A stretch of 64,000 bases of DNA from Glandiceps talaboti (lineage: Eukaryota > Hemichordata > Enteropneusta > Spengelidae): positions 20,959,675 to 21,023,674 of the forward strand of contig NC_135560.1 of NCBI RefSeq assembly GCF_964340395.1, in the 5' to 3' direction. This document shows positions 44,345 to 56,755 of this stretch, one piece after another. The position numbers and the translations under genes are program-made. Every line of letters starts with the position of its first letter. The stretch's first letter is position 1. The notes under the pieces are model-generated. The model worked only from the letters and a program-made list of their open reading frames with translations. It was not told where the DNA came from and did not search any database.

Positions 44345-44391
<47 letters not shown>

Positions 44392-44562
44392 GACAGAGAG
44401 AGACATAGGGAGAGAGAAACATATACTCACACATTTAAATTGATTTTGAAATTCGACAATGGTTACATCATTTCTTCATTACTTTCTTTTAATTTTGTAT
44501 CGTCAATTATTTCTGAAAGTTTTTCAGTTATTGATTTCTTCATAACTTTCAAGACACACTGC

Positions 44563-44611
<49 letters not shown>

Positions 44612-44639
44612 TGACTGACTGACTGACTGACTGACTGGC

Positions 44640-44674
<35 letters not shown>

Positions 44675-47600
44675 CATGCAGGCAGGCAGACAGAGACAGA
44701 CTGACAGACAGAGACACACTGAATGAATGAATGAATGAATGAATGAATGAATGAATGAATGAATGAATGAATGAATGAATGAATGAGAACGAAACAGACC
44801 TAGAGAGAAAGAAGGGCTTAGGAACTTACCATTTCTATCACTTGCTTGTGCGTAAGGATCTTTCTTGATGAACAATCCAACGGACAACATCCCCCATATA
44901 GCTGACAGAAAATGAACTGGTACCACACCAACCGGGTCATCAACTTTTAATATCTGCATCAATTCTGAGCCAAGGCAAGAAATAGTGGCTCCTATAACAC
45001 CAATAGCCATGCCAGCCCAGAGACTTGCATATGCACATATGGCTGTGATAGAAGACATTATAATCATGGTTGCTTTTCAAATAAATGTGGGAAGAACCTG
45101 GTTTTTGAAGTTGCTTTATCGAAATATTAATAGGAATGTGCATGTGTGGTGTAGTTATCAAGCACCGATTACATTTGCAACTCTTACTTATACCTACTTA
45201 AGTTAATATGAGTCCTCTAAAATTTAACACATTTAATGTTGTCTTTATCCATATGTGTGTTACAGCGAGGTCATAGTCCGAAATAGCTTGGGTGAATACG
45301 AATATGTGTGCCGGCTAAAAAGTATACTATACTATCTTAATGTATGGAGATTATTTATGATTATTAGATATTGCCCCAGGGGACTGATTCCAGTCTGACT
45401 TTCACCTTGTAATTGTTAGATATGAGTTTTCATACAAATTACCTGTCACTGAAACAAGCGCACCAAGTATGCCATCGACCAAATAACCGATGTCAAACTT
45501 GCGTTTTTTCATCACGTAACTGAAAAATAAGCAAATGTATGACTTTGTGTCACTTGTTAGTTACTAAACGAAGTCTCGTTGTCTAAAATTACATAAACAT
45601 CTCGAACAATGAAAATCACACAAAGGGATGTCTGTGGAATCGAATTGAGACAAATACATGAATCTATATTTGCAAGGTTTGGTATTTCAAGTTGTTTCTA
45701 TTGAGGCAATAAATGTAATGCTAAGTGGAAGAAGAGGTATTTTCAAAACCAACTTTAGACAATGACATCACACTTACCTTAGTAAAATAGCCATCGCTCC
45801 ACCTCCAACAGCTGCGTTTATAGTGGTTACAGCCGCTCTGAAAATAAGTATATGGCTCTGTATTACATTTTCAAAGTTTTTTTGATGTGTAGTTTATTAT
45901 GATGTTTCTTAACAAAGAAATTGCTATGCTTAGCGACTGGAAACCGTATATCACAGTCCATAACAAGATCTGGATGATGCGACAGCTGTAGCCTGAGACT
46001 GACTGTTAACGTGTTGCTAAGAGAAACGGGATCAAGGAAGTTAAAAACAAATAACAAACATCCACGCATACAGATCAGAGAGAGCAGCGGCAAAATATTC
46101 TTCTCTGAAACATGACGATATAATCGTATTAATTAATTGATTGATTGATTGATTGATCGATTGATTGATTGATTGCCTGACTGACCGAATGACTGTTGAA
46201 TAGAGCGATAGTTGGTTGGTTGGTTGGTTGGTTGGTTGGTTAGTTAGTTGGTTGGTTGGTTAGTTAGTTGGGTGGGTGGGTTGACCATCTAGTGCAAGAT
46301 ATGGGGTTGAATTGGTTTTATTTTTTCTCTCCGCTACGTAGCGGATGGTAAGGTTGACTATGTGGGTGATTGACTGACGGACGCACGGGCGGGCGGGCGG
46401 ACTAGGTGGTTGATATTTAGCATAATACACGTTGTCTCTTTCCATCATGTAAACTTAATGTTTAAATTGAGGAGATACAACAGTTACCCATTTTGTCTAT
46501 CAAAGGGTTAGCTATTTAGTCCGTCATCTGCATTTAATCATTACACGAGATAAAACTGGAAATAAAATAATACATGTAACAGAAGGAAAGAAACCCCCCC
46601 CCCCCCACACACACACACACACTCACCAACCCACCCACCCACCCCCATCCCATACTACACTTTATACCTGGATGCCAAAATCCATTTATTTCCCGTGATA
46701 CCATACGAACTTCCACAGTTAAATATCAGACTTACCTGGATGCCAAGATCCATTTATTTCCCGTGATTCCATACGAACTTCCACAGTTAAAGCCAAGCCA
46801 TCCCCACCTAAATTTGGGACAAGGGATATCACTTTTAGACTAGTTTAGTCCTTGTTCAACATAGACGTAAAAGCAATAGATAAATAGTGGAATACATGTA
46901 TGAACGTCAACATGATGGCCTCAATTCTTTTTTTCTTTTTTTCAAAAAACGACCCTGCCTGCGTAAGATTGCATTTGATAATACGGGATACTACTATAAT
47001 TATTATGTGTAAATTTGATACATAGGAAATTGGATGGAGGTACAAAATAGACGTTCGTCCAACTTATCGAGTAATTATCGAATTCATTATATTTCAAGGT
47101 TGTACTTTGGATACATTATGTGTATCGACATCATGTGCTTGGAAGTCACGTGTCTGAGTTTTGTAATGCTATATGTATGTTAAGTTCGTAAAGCAGCATG
47201 GGTTAAATCTTTCTAGGTTGTACTTTGAATACGTCACTGTGTCAGCATCATGTTCTTAGCCAGCGCATGTCGGAGGGTTTGTTTTAAATTATAAATTCAT
47301 AAAGCAAAATGGCACATGAAACAAGCTGTAATACGTAATTACATAATTTTGCCTACATGATATTATCGGCCGTTTTATTGTAAGCAGTCCTTACCATAAC
47401 ATAAACATGCCAAGGAGAACGTTTGTTGGATTTCCCATGCTGAATTTCTTGCCCTTCTCGAAACGTCCATGTCTTGGTTTCAACATGAGTGTGGCAATCA
47501 ATCCGGTCGTACCTCCAACCAGGTGAACGGCTCCCGTTCCTGCGATATCAATAACGCGCAGTTGTTTCAGCCATCCATTCTTTCCCCAAATCCAATGACA

Positions 47601-48086
47601 AGGAATACAGTAGATAAAAGTGTTCAGGAATGAAAATACAATATAGGCTTCGAGTTTTGTACGTTCAGCCATTGCACCACTAACGATGGTTGTAGCCGTT
47701 GTAGCAAAGGAAGCTTGGAAAAAGTAATTCGAAAATAGCGACCCGACGTATTTATCCGTTGCATCAAGGAAAAAGTGACCAACACCACAGAAAGGATTGC
47801 TGTATTTATCGACCCCAAAGCTTAGACCATAACCAAAGGCCCAATACGACAGTCCGCCAAATATGACATCTATGGCATTTTTAACCATAATGTTGGCTTC
47901 ATTTTTTGACGAAACAGATCCTGACTCAAGAAGTCCAAATCCTGACTGCATCGTGAAAATAATGAAAGCACAGGTTAAAATCCAAGTTGCGTCATCTCGC
48001 CAGACGAAGTGTTCGCCATGACCATAATCCGCTGGATTAAATTCTTCTTCAGTAAAATTTGAGAGATTTGACATAACAGCATTCAT
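42514..48086 (-). CDS. Amt: AMT-E: Amt-family ammonium transporter (six exons)
   Basis: Ammonium transporter and the closest relative of AMT-D. Coding exons in gene order: 48086-47395, 46807-46736, 45837-45778, 45519-45443, 45042-44830 and 43283-42514; 627 aa. The start is the ATG at 48086 (MNAVMSNLSNFTEEE), with sequons NLS and NFT. Core motifs are as in D: FFQASF, HWIWG, DIAGTGAVH, FNCGS, VPVHF. The tail after GSDIVEHGLHSNISYDK is about 210 residues, with a strongly basic stretch (VKPKKKRRSKERMNAKHR) and the end INYKKDGKEITLIV. Intron 2 starts with one extra 68-bp copy of the exon 2 end and donor. Intron 5 contains an antisense LINE remnant and several microsatellites. Intron 1 resembles that of D, and a piece of it is itself duplicated (about 47090-47300). 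Confidence 0.92.
43322..44345 (+). mobile_element. LINE remnant, copy A (internally deleted)
   Basis: The left part (43382-43732) reads as the end of a LINE ORF1: a partial zinc-knuckle-like MCYYCKQGQHATIQ followed by a Ser- and Lys-rich tail (SKKKKTHHKKRTK, stop). Next comes the start of an ORF2 endonuclease (INCRGLRAKR, later LLLQETYWDD in another frame), then a jump to a 3' end shared with copy B. The 3' end runs into GACA repeats. It lacks the reverse transcriptase. It is antisense inside AMT-E intron 5. Confidence 0.6.
44347..44785. repeat. GACA, GACT and GAAT microsatellites
   Basis: GACA units at 44347-44392, further GACA/GACT blocks at 44568-44720 and about 15 GAAT units at 44726-44785, all in AMT-E intron 5 and ending about 45 bp from the exon 5 donor. 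Confidence 0.95.
44830..45042 (-). CDS. Amt: AMT-E exon 5 (213 nt)
   Basis: Carries [19 protein letters not shown] with the second pore His. Acceptor TATCACAG, donor GTAAGT. Confidence 0.92.
45443..45519 (-). CDS. Amt: AMT-E exon 4 (77 nt)
   Basis: SYVMKKRKFDIGYLVDGILG and the next residues. Acceptor ATTTTTCAG, donor GTAATT. Confidence 0.9.
45778..45837 (-). CDS. Amt: AMT-E exon 3 (60 nt)
   Basis: R-AAVTTINAAVGGGAMAILL membrane segment. Acceptor TATTTTCAG, donor GTAAGT. Confidence 0.9.
46133..46276. repeat. TTGA and GGTT microsatellites
   Basis: TTGA and GGTT/AGTT blocks in AMT-E intron 2, of the same kind as the larger mosaic in intron 2 of D. Confidence 0.85.
46666..46802 (-). repeat. 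68-bp tandem repeat over the exon 2 / intron 2 border of AMT-E, two units
   Basis: ACCTGGATGCCAA at 46666 and 46734 marks two units. The upstream one in transcription order is the real end of exon 2 with donor GTAAGT. The downstream copy ends in donor GTATAA. Unit length and borders are the same as in AMT-D. Confidence 0.9.
46736..46807 (-). CDS. Amt: AMT-E exon 2 (72 nt)
   Basis: [20 protein letters not shown] and the next residues. Acceptor AAATTTAG, donor GTAAGT. Confidence 0.9.
47395..48086 (-). CDS. Amt: AMT-E exon 1
   Basis: N-terminus through the first pore His to GMFML plus two bases of Trp. Donor GTAAGG, phase 2. Over about 350 bp it differs from AMT-D exon 1 at only a handful of bases. 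Confidence 0.92.
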
Positions 48087-48912
48087 TCTACACACCTGAA
48101 GACGTGATCAAGTCGAGAAAACTGGATTGTCTAATACATTGTACTTGCTTCTGTAACCGTAGCTCAAATGTGAACAGTCGGATAACACAACCTGTTTCGC
48201 TTTCCGTCTCGCTCCAACTGTTTTCACATCTCATTAATTAGACAAATCCCAACAGTATTTTTAAAGTAGATATCAGTTAATTATCACATGTTATATAATA
48301 GTATATATTATAATATATATGTATATAACCCGTCAAACTTGGATCAATATGTCGTTATTAGATCTGTGTTACACAATTATTTCAAGAGAAAGGCGTTTAC
48401 AAACTGAAGGGATATGATAAATATATAAAAGCGACAAAGCCCCATTATTGATAACAGGTACAAAGGCTGTCCCAGAGGACCTTTAGATCACGTGAGGCAT
48501 TCATTGAAATTATCAAGGTTTTTTGCTAGATAATTATATCATATAATCATTACCTTCCCAGGTATACCAAATTCTGCTTCAGTTTACCCTGTCTTGTATG
48601 TGTTAATAACATAGCATTGCGTAATGACATTATCACATTACTCATGAATATTGCCTATTACAAAGGCTTCGAATTCGTTTCATCAGTTGATTGGGATGCG
48701 AGAATTGTTGAAAGCTAGTCTCAGTGGCATGATCTTAGTGGGTAGGTGGGTGGCGGTGGGTGGGTGGGTGGGTGGAAAAACTCAATGTTCTCGAGTGACA
48801 AGACTAGATGCAATTCATATATATTGCCTCTTAACTGACTGTACTGACTGGCAAAAGTGTGTCTTCGATCGCGAGTGTCCTACTTTAAAGCATAGACCCT
48901 CCACCCAGGGCA

Positions 48913-49012
48913 GGGGTCTATGTTTAAAGTGGAGGGTCTATGTTTAAAGTGGACGGTCTATGTTTAAAGTGGAGGGTCTATGTTTAAAGTGGAGGGTCTA
49001 TGTTTAAAGTTT
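48913..49012. repeat. 20-bp tandem repeat, five units
   Basis: GTCTATGTTTAAAGTGGAGG recurs every 20 bases from 48916 to 48996. An inverted partial copy (TTTAAAGCATAGACCCTCCA) lies just before it at about 48883-48902, so the first unit can form a hairpin. Confidence 0.9.
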
Positions 49013-50003
49013 ACCGTTATGAAGTTTATATACACGATTTAACACCTGGCGTAGTCTATTTGAAGCGTCATTTGAGATTTTAAAAAGACACTAATTTCCA
49101 CTCTCCTTGGTAGTACTTTTTAAACACTGAATTGAATCTAGTGACTAGTTTCTTACCAAGCTGGTCGCCAATTCCTGATCAGTCTCATGGTCATCGTAGA
49201 AACAACAGAGTACACTTCATCAAACAGTAGTTGGATCCAATACCAGTCAATAAAGAAAATAATATTGATCAGTTCATTGTATAAATACTAGTAGGTCGAT
49301 CATTTTGCGATGACATATGTTTTAGTACGTAAAAAGTAAAACTTTGGCAATACACACAGACAAGCTTAAAAACGGTGACTATTAATTAAAGACCGGTCCC
49401 ATGTTAAAGTTACATACCGTGTATCCTTGGTTTATAAAACTGGCTAGAGTGTGGATTATCGTATAATGCAGTATTCGAGTATGTCAGATGGCTAACCTTG
49501 TGTTAGACGAAAGTCTGTCCTATCTGCAATTTTGCTACCTTAAAATGGCCATATGGATGGGAAATTGGTATTTATATTTAATTTTTAGATAAATTTACTA
49601 GCGTTTTCTACATGAAAAAAAGTGTGTAACTTTATTATAGACCAAGTTCATGTTTGTAAGCTAGTCATTTTAAGTCAGTGTAAAGAACTTGTTATTGTAG
49701 TACAGGAAGTTATTTGTAAATAAACTTGGTAAACACAACGATATACAACAAGATGTGTTAGCTATGCCCGTGTGCACTGTATTGCGTGCCAACACCATGT
49801 GGGTTTTAATGGTGATTATTCGTTATATTCAGTGTCATTTTAAACTGCATCCTGATCTTTGATTTTCAATTATACACTTGCACTCACGATAAAACTAGAT
49901 CACAGCAGGTGATGTTTTTATATCTGACCATCGATGTCTCTAGCTAGTGAATCTAATTAATACCTAGGCAGTCTGATAAAATACAGGTTTGTATACATAG
50001 ACT

Positions 50004-50134
50004 CAATCTGATTAAAATCCGATGTGGTGAAAGCGGCGGCGATCACTCCGAACAAAACAAACGTCACAACACGATGAATAGAGGTAAATAAGGACATCTA
50101 GCCGCTTTCACCACATCGGATTTTAATCAGATTG
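50004..50134. mobile_element. MITE copy 2, complete: 34-bp perfect inverted repeats
   Basis: 131 bp. The first 34 bases (CAATCTGATTAAAATCCGAT and on) are the exact reverse complement of the last 34. The 9-mer ACATAGACT flanks both ends exactly (49995-50003 and 50135-50143). Non-coding 63-bp centre. Same family as 8925-9037. Long inverted repeats with a 9-bp duplication point to a Mutator-like transposase, which is inference. Confidence 0.9.
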
Positions 50135-50529
50135 ACATAGACTATGATAGGGTCTGACCAGACAAAATTGTTTCTTGTAAACAATTATTAAGAAAATGAG
50201 CGCAAAATGTTCTCAAAACATATTACAAAGATTCCAAGAAGTGTGCACGCTTAAATCTTGTGTCTAAAATGTCAAAGTTCTAAATGGTGCTGGTTAACAG
50301 GGACAAACACATATTTTGGACAAACTAAAATGTTTTAGTTTCCTAGAAGCATAGAAACTTGCATACTAAACAAAACATTGCGGTCAAGTACACTGTTGAT
50401 AAGAACTCAGCCAGGACGAGAATAGTATGACTGCCATATCTTGCTGGGTGCTAATTACATGGGGAACTCATAAAAAGTAATTCCTGTTGCGCAATAGTAA
50501 CTTGACTAATGAGAACAAACAGCTTTTAT

Positions 50530-50954
50530 CAGTTTAGGCAGCCAATATACATCGGGTGTTTTTAATGACCGACACATTCTAAATCACCAATGTGTTATTA
50601 TTGCAAGCAGGGGCAACATGGTATTGATGCTACTATTCAAAGCCTTAATCCCCAAGCAACCAACAAGATGTATGTCTGTATAGAAATACTAGTGGTCGAT
50701 ACAGCTGTCAAGTACCTGCTTTGATATCCGAAACTTTTTCGTCATGGTTCATTTATGATGAAATTGTGACTGACAAATGTGGGATATTATCTGTATCATA
50801 AACTATTGATTGCAGCCAGAAAATCAGAAGACATACCGCCCGACTCCTATATAAATGCCCGTCAATATTATACAACACACGTGCGTTTAGCTTTGATGAA
50901 CATACATACATACATACATACATACATACATACATACATACATACATACATACA

Positions 50955-50986
<32 letters not shown>

Positions 50987-51240
50987 CATACATACATATA
51001 TAAATTGACCTTGAATTCAATGGTTGTCATTCATATCGATAGCTCATTTTAAATCAAATTTTAGTTCTTCAGAGCAATGGGGCTTCCTCTTTCGATTAAG
51101 TTAGTTTCACCATTGATTTCTTTTGATTTTGTAGCATCAACGTCTTCATAATTTTTATCTCAATTTGATTATGAGGCCGAATTTGTAATTAAAAAAATGG
51201 TGTTAAAGCATAAACTTGTTAAACTTATTAAAACAGATAG
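50530..51240 (+). mobile_element. LINE remnant, copy B (more deleted)
   Basis: Begins at the same point as copy A and shares its left about 130 bp, its ORF2 C-terminal piece (LLIAARKSEDIPPDSYINAR) and its 3' end (AGCAATGGGGCTTCCTCTTT). It lacks most of the ORF1 tail and the endonuclease start still present in A. An ATAC microsatellite (50903-50996) interrupts it, and an AG repeat follows the 3' end. Confidence 0.6.
50903..50996. repeat. ATAC microsatellite
   Basis: About 23 ATAC units inside LINE remnant B. Confidence 0.95.
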
Positions 51241-51364
<124 letters not shown>

Positions 51365-51452
51365 CGTCTGCACGCAGAGCGGAGTATATGTTGAGGGTAG
51401 AAGAAAATCCAGTCGGGTTTTTCGTCTCTACAAGCCTGTTTCTTGAGTAAAT

Positions 51453-51640
51453 ATACATACATACATACATACATACATACATACATACATACATACATAC
51501 ATACATACATACATACATACATACATACATACATACACACACACACATACACACATACATACATACATACATACATACATACATACATACATACATACAT
51601 ACATACATACATACATACATACATACATACATACATACAT
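51453..51640. repeat. ATAC microsatellite
   Basis: About 46 ATAC units with a short ACAC interruption. Confidence 0.95.
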
Positions 51641-52257
51641 TTCCTTGTGTTTGTAATTAAGCTCACCGATGTTACATAATTAATGATTTCCAATATAAAA
51701 CCCATGTAAGTAAAACATCAAGGAGAACGAGTTTTCAGTTTACCCATACGGTGGTGTACCTGTTGAATAAATCACCTGAAAACAAGACCGTCCAACGTCT
51801 ATGGTTAAAACAACGCTTCTACATACACGTATGAACTCATTTAGTACACCACTTGTAGTCACTGAATTGTTTGGTTGTGACGGCTACTGTTAATATAAAC
51901 ATAACCTCTGATCCATGTACAAATACTGGATGGGGGCTTGATTATAGATTTATAATGTTATCTCGAATATAAACCCGGCCTATAGTCTTTGACACACTCG
52001 TTAAGCGAACTACAGACCTCGTGACTTGTGTTGGGTAGTTCATTAGGAACCGGTCACCACAACAGAGTAATTTGGGACATCTACTGTTGGTAAGGTACGT
52101 AAAGAAGTGAACCTGTGGGTTTAATTTTCGGTTAGACGCACATTCCTTGATCTAGTCTATTCACAATTTGTTAAAAGAATGTTTATGTGGAACGAGTGTA
52201 TATCCACCATGTTGCTTGATGACGCCTACAGAGTAAATTCTTTATATTTGATTGCAG

Positions 52258-52839
52258 TCAAAAAGAGGCATGTCTAAGGTACAAGTTTCCCTAACCCGAA
52301 GGAGCATGACAAGATCGGAAAGGATAGCCAAAGAGCAAAATGAATACTTGGAAAAGGATCTAGACAGACAAAAGACTTTGATAGAGAAACAGTGTGGAAC
52401 TCAACTACACCAACTCGAAATCGAACGAAAGAAGTTCCATACAAGAGCTCGCTTTTTACCACCGATATTTCAACAAGTGCCAAGTGTCTCCAAACCAGTG
52501 GCCCAGTCTGTGAGACCAGTGTATTTAACAGAGAGGGAAAACACAACCCTTCCAGCAATTAAAGAAATGTCGACAACAAGAAGCGGTAATAACCATGGAA
52601 ACAATATACGTAAACAAGGTAAATCCAATGTAGTCGACTCTTACACTTGGGCCGAATTCTCACGCATACCACGTGCCGATCCTTCTTACGGAGAGACAAC
52701 GAGATTGCGAATTCGGAGGAAGAAGAGGAAACTTCCAAAAGACAAGTATATGAGATACACAGGACAAGATGGCCGAATTTCACATAAGTTGCATTGTTTT
52801 TTGGCCATTCTACCTGTTCCAAGCGAAGCCCCTATTTGA
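52258..52839 (+). CDS. uncharacterised basic protein, 189 aa (ATG 52270)
   Basis: Not recognised. A good acceptor (TTTATATTTGATTGCAG) ends at 52257; 12 nt later the ATG at 52270 opens a 189-codon frame to the stop at 52837-52839. An upstream donor TTG|GTAAGG at 52089/52090 would define a non-coding 5' exon and a 168-bp intron. Residues 10-60 are highly charged and probably helical, perhaps a coiled coil (SERIAKEQNEYLEKDLDRQK and on). A basic segment RLRIRRKKRKLPKDKYMR near residue 155 could be a nuclear-localisation or nucleic-acid-binding patch. No signal peptide or membrane segment. It differs in every way from the flanking Amt genes. It could also be the last coding exon of a longer gene if the upstream structure is different. 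Confidence 0.5.
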   Translation, partial: SKRGMSKVQVSLTRRSMTRSERIAKEQNEYLEKDLDRQKTLIEKQCGTQLHQLEIERKKFHTRARFLPPIFQQVPSVSKPVAQSVRPVYLTERENTTLPAIKEMSTTRSGNNHGNNIRKQGKSNVVDSYTWAEFSRIPRADPSYGETTRLRIRRKKRKLPKDKYMRYTGQDGRISHKLHCFLAILPVPSEAPI

Positions 52840-53785
52840 CAACCAGGCAACACAACATGTGGAGAAGAATGGGCATTGTGTTTTGTGTCAGTTGTGTGAC
52901 ATACGGTCAAACCATTGTTCACGAATCCATTTTGAGTGATAGAGTGTTTTTGAAGTGCAGTGTGTTCTATTTAGTTTTCTCGTTGTGTATTAAGCGACGA
53001 TATTTACACGCTGTCTGAAAAGAAACATGCTTTGTATTTCAAAAATGTGTAATCACGAGTTACAGAGACGAGTTAGACGAGGTTTGGCGTGAAACTACCG
53101 AGGTATCCAATACTATGAGATTCATTGATATAAGACAAACATGTACAGCTAAGGTCCGATTTGAAGTCCATGTTTATACTGAGAGTGGCATTTTAATCTA
53201 TATGAGGACCAAATCATTATCAAATAAGGTAAAGTTTATAAGTGTTTTGTTTTGAGGATGATGAATCTACCGACGATAGCCATTTTGTCATAATTGCTGA
53301 TAGCTAAATCCGAACATGATGTCTTTCAATCTATAGATTACAAATACAAATACATTATACGACGACTGAATGCAAGGATAGTGGTGTATGTTATATATAG
53401 AGGTGTGCGTTTTGGGTCAAAAATGCCATTTTTTTGAAGCATAGAACACCCTGACTCTCAAGGCACAGTGCAAGTTATATTTTTATTGATGTCATAAAAT
53501 CATTAAATCTTTTATGGGGTAATTCGCACCTAGGTCTGAATGGCACCATGAGGATTTCTCACCTACTTGTCAATGACACCAAGATCTAACATGTTGGAAC
53601 ACACTGTTATTAGCACAGCTGAACTATATTCATTCATGTTAGGTTCATACATGCTATAGATAGTGTCTTGTCGGCCCATCTGTCTGCCTATTTGTGAGTG
53701 ACCTAAAGTCAAACATCACTGGTAAGATTATTTTGATATTTGGTAGGGATGTTGATTTCATTCTCTAGTTAGCATACCGTGAAAG

Positions 53786-54090
53786 GAAAAACATACATAT
53801 CTGCCTAGCAACAAGACCACTCGGATAGCAATAGCAATGGTGTTTCATATTGCTAAAGTAACCACAGTAATATATAAGCAAATGAATAAACATTCAAAAA
53901 GTATGTAAATATGCCTTGCAATAAGATCACACCCATAACAACAGCAAATTCCTGTATAATTTACAAAGATAATGATTTTGTTCAACAGGCAAGTGAATAA
54001 ACATTCAAAAGGGGTTGCAAATATGCCTAGCAACAAAACCACGCCTATAGCAACAGTCAAATAATGGTGCATATGCCATGGGTAACAAAT
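53786..54090. repeat. imperfect tandem repeat, about 2.5 units of about 105 bp
   Basis: ATGCC(T)AGCAACAA(G)ACCAC, then a GAATAAACATTCAAAA-type segment, recurs at about 53800, 53910 and 54020 with many differences. No coding signal. Confidence 0.6.
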
Positions 54091-55138
54091 ATGGATTGAC
54101 CTGTGGATAAATATTTTTTTCGAATATCAGATATTTTACAGTTATGCTACAACGCCATTGGCGCTATTTTTTTAATATTGTAAAAGTTATGTAGACGTTC
54201 TGTTATCATTTCAGATGAGAGTTCATTTATTTTTAATGAGTTCAATTAAAACATCAACATGCCAGCTTACTATGTCAGTTGCAGTTTAGCTGATTTCCTT
54301 TCCAGAGAATTTGACAAAGGGAATTCCATGTGGTTTTAGCCTTGACTTCAATCAGCAAGTAAACCTTGATCAAATAACTATCTTTCAAATACTTTGAATG
54401 AGAATCATACTGCTTGAAGATTAAATTGCAAATTCATCTTGTGAAATTAAACGTGTTTTCCAAACTGAGATTATTACCAACAGTAAATTCATTGTGACGT
54501 TTCTATCATCACTGTCAAAGTGATGGCTAAATTGTGTTGTGTGGTATTACTTGTATATGTTGCTTAAATGGATCGACGTTTAGGAAATGAGTTTGTCCTA
54601 AAATCCTGAAATGTCACGATTTACGTCAGTAATGACATTCTGTTGTGATGATCAATTTCAAGTGTTCAAAGAATTATTCATTTATGTTCTGCTAAAAACG
54701 AGTTACACAAAAACACTTTCCTGTTTGACATAAACACCATATGAAAATTAAATCAGTGCCGCTGCAATATAGAGTAATGTACCAATGACATTAAAGAGTG
54801 CACTATTTGCTGAACTAAAATAGAGCAAATTTAGAGGCATTTTTCGAACTCTTTGAATCTCACTGTCTGATTACGGTATTGTGCTACGCAATTGTCAATG
54901 CTTTAAGCTAAAGGATATTTGATTGGGAGTGACTTCGAAGTGGTTAGTTTACATCATGTGCATGTAAACTAACATGTTATGGCAAATAAGACCTTGAGCT
55001 GAACACGTACTTGTCTGATGATAGTTGGATGATCGTCGGATGACTCTAAGTAATAACAGACGACTCCTTATTTAACCGGCTTTACACTTAACCGCTTTGC
55101 TTCAGTTTTCATTGGACATTGTCTTCCACAGTGAGATG

Positions 55139-55257
<119 letters not shown>

Positions 55258-56755
55258 TGTTGTGATAACGATGAACATGGAAGCCAAAGTTTAAATTCGT
55301 AATCCTTCAGGGAAATATGTTATTATATGTAGTTAAGACGTTAGCAATGCATATGTATGTGCTTATAATGTTCATTTGGTTCTGATAAATAAAGAGATGC
55401 TGGAGAACAGAATTAATAAATTCAAACTAACATATTCAATGTTTCAATTTCTTTACAAAAACATTATCATTAAAAACGGATATTCGTAACTCCAATAATA
55501 TGTTCTAGATTGACTGCAAACAAAATTGTCATTACTAATTAAAAAGATCTTCACTAATGGACGACAGTTGAAGTACATGGAGTGACTTGGTGTATTATTC
55601 TGTTAGAGAAGCAAGTTGCATAGAATACTGGATTACTTAAATATATCGATATTTTACGGATAGCTTGGAAGCGCAATTCCCATTGATAACGTCATGTATG
55701 TGAATTCTACGTATCTAAGGGTTGTAAGTAAAGTTACTTTAGTTTAGGAGAAGAGATTACCTGTAAGTCGAACCTAGAAGCACTAAGACATTCTTTTGGT
55801 TTACCCATGAAAAATAGTAAGTGACAACGCGTTCTGAAAGTCCATCGCAACCATAGTCAACTAATCCTGTCATAGCTTGTGGCCAGTACCTGAGATGAGA
55901 AGATAATGGCACAATCGCAAAAAAAGATGCCTTTTCTTTGCAGAAACTGGACTGAGTCTTTTTTGGTGAAATTTTGAAATCAATGAGCTTGAAATTAATT
56001 CAATTTCATTCTCACAAATTAAGGTCTCAGAAGTCAAAAGAGGTCCAAGTGCCTGTGTTACTTTGTGCAGTGGACACTGTGAATGATATATCACGAAATC
56101 AAAGCAAATTGTTTCAGCGAAACATTACATTAAAAATCTAACATCAATGACTGCCTTAATCTACATTATGAATGGCTGAATAACAACCCTCTACAAATCA
56201 CGTGACCAAAATGTTCAGAATAAAGAAGTCTGCCAGTATGTAGGTAGGTAGTCATGTGATAGATTTTATTTATTTTTATTTATCTATTTATTTTTATTTA
56301 TTTATATTTTTTGGGGGGGGGGTCAAAGTAGTTGCCATGTACAGTTGTTTCCAAGGGATACAAAAGATTTTAAGTTTTAATAGTTATTAAACAATTTTGA
56401 AATGATCAAGTTAAAGTTAATACAATATTAGCATAGTTATCATATAAACATTCCTTCGAATATATATTTACAAGTATACACTTCAAGTTAATTAATTTCC
56501 TTCGGGGTTTTTTCCGTATTCACACCGAGTAAATACAGAAATGTCGAGACAGAATTGAGCTTTGAATTACTCAAGATAAGGCATATCTCAATTATTAAGT
56601 TTCAATGTTAAGTTGACAACCAACTGAAGCAATCAACAGGTGGCTTTCATTTTAAAGTTAAAAAACAGTGTGTACAATACATGTATCGTGTAATCATTTA
56701 CTACAAAACCAGGGTGACTATAGAGTTTCAGATAGGCGACACGATGATTTGAACG

